In this document: positions 63,803 to 64,000 of the stretch, piece by piece
How the letters are laid out: each line of letters starts with the position of its first letter
Numbering within the stretch: the first letter of the stretch is position 1
NCBI RefSeq assembly: GCF_003383095.1
Contig: NZ_PSYW01000002.1
Span: 434,001-498,000, forward strand
DNA from: Haloferax sp. Atlit-12N
GTDB taxonomy: Archaea > Halobacteriota > Halobacteria > Halobacteriales > Haloferacaceae
Length of the DNA stretch: 64,000 nt
Direction: 5' to 3'
Translations under genes and position numbers: made by a program
Notes under the pieces: model-generated
What the model was told of the DNA's origin: nothing
The model's database searches: none
The model's input: the letters and a program-made list of their open reading frames with translations, nothing else

Positions 63803-64000
63803 TCAGTCATCGAGTGAGTGAAATTCCGAGGCGAATACCAGTTCGTGCCCGTCGGTCGCGCGCGAGTACTGCATAACGGCGAACTGTGTGGACTCCCCGA
63901 GCGGTGAGTGTTCCTGTGCCGTCACGAGCTGCAAGAGCGTGAGGTACATCGTCGAGAACTTCACCTGACCGAGATCGACTCGTCTCGGTTCCGGGGGAGT
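63803..64000 (-). CDS. C-terminal end of an unrecognised protein, truncated by the window
   Basis: The last 65 codons of a minus-strand gene whose start lies beyond the window. The translated end reads LLQLVTAQEHSPLGE..., FAVMQYSRATDGHELV, then FASEFHSLDD and TGA. No motif allows a family assignment. The stop is 5 bp upstream of the HTTM-protein ATG, so the two are likely co-transcribed and co-functional. Confidence 0.6.
   Translation of the reverse strand, partial: TPPEPRRVDLGQVKFSTMYLTLLQLVTAQEHSPLGESTQFAVMQYSRATDGHELVFASEFHSLDD

Noticed and set aside
1..64000. tRNA or rRNA genes, CRISPR arrays, transposases and replication origins
   Set aside because: Reading both strands I found no cloverleaf with the invariant T-loop bases, no regularly spaced repeats, no transposase motifs and no Orc1/Cdc6 gene.

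Overview
The window looks like a chromosomal segment of a halophilic archaeon, most likely a Haloferax species. The signs are high GC with strong C/G third positions, acidic proteins, and TATA-type promoters about 25-30 bp from start codons (leaderless transcripts). There is also an S-layer glycoprotein with a PGF-CTERM tail, PilA-type pilins with the conserved Haloferax H-domain, and a halolysin very like the R4 protease of Haloferax mediterranei. From memory, the backbone order resembles the Haloferax volcanii block that runs from trpEG/nrdJ down to the gcv genes; I could not check this.

Layout. 1-2.1 kb: 3' end of trpE, trpG and a small membrane protein. 2.5-5.7 kb: a tiny leader ORF and the B12-dependent ribonucleotide reductase nrdJ. 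5.7-10.8 kb: a gene-poor surface-protein region with an S-layer glycoprotein gene flanked by two long non-coding stretches, then two abutting type IV pilin genes. 11-15 kb: small membrane proteins, a DUF1684 protein, an aldo/keto reductase and a DMT exporter. 15-21.2 kb: a complete dipeptide/oligopeptide ABC transporter operon (binding protein, two permeases, two ATPases). 21.4-27.6 kb: an RNase H-like protein, a membrane protein, the malic enzyme maeB (with a duplicated 3' tail), a degenerate M24 peptidase homologue and heme A synthase. 27.8-30.2 kb: a polar amino-acid ABC transporter. 30.3-41.2 kb: alcohol dehydrogenase, RFC large subunit, three GNAT acetyltransferases, an amidohydrolase, membrane proteins, an HTH regulator and HMG-CoA synthase (mevalonate/archaeal lipid route). 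41.3-44.9 kb: two large divergent pilin-like proteins with adhesin-like heads. 45-50.4 kb: DUF2150, TatD-like and NYN proteins, halolysin, and a RimK-like ATP-grasp ligase fused to a retropepsin-like domain. 51-57.5 kb: a stand-alone EF-1alpha, a 34-residue microprotein, an Lrp/AsnC regulator and a DabB-DabA inorganic-carbon uptake pair. 57.8-62.1 kb: the glycine cleavage operon gcvT-gcvH-gcvPA-gcvPB. 62.1-64 kb: small proteins and an HTTM-type membrane protein with a truncated neighbour.

Most of the window is core metabolism and transport. The unusual parts are the cell-surface loci (S-layer plus pilins, divergent pilin-adhesins, halolysin), the RimK/RimB-like fusion, the microprotein-Lrp-DabBA block, the inactive-looking M24 protein and the repeat at the maeB 3' end. 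I see no tRNA, rRNA, CRISPR array or transposase.
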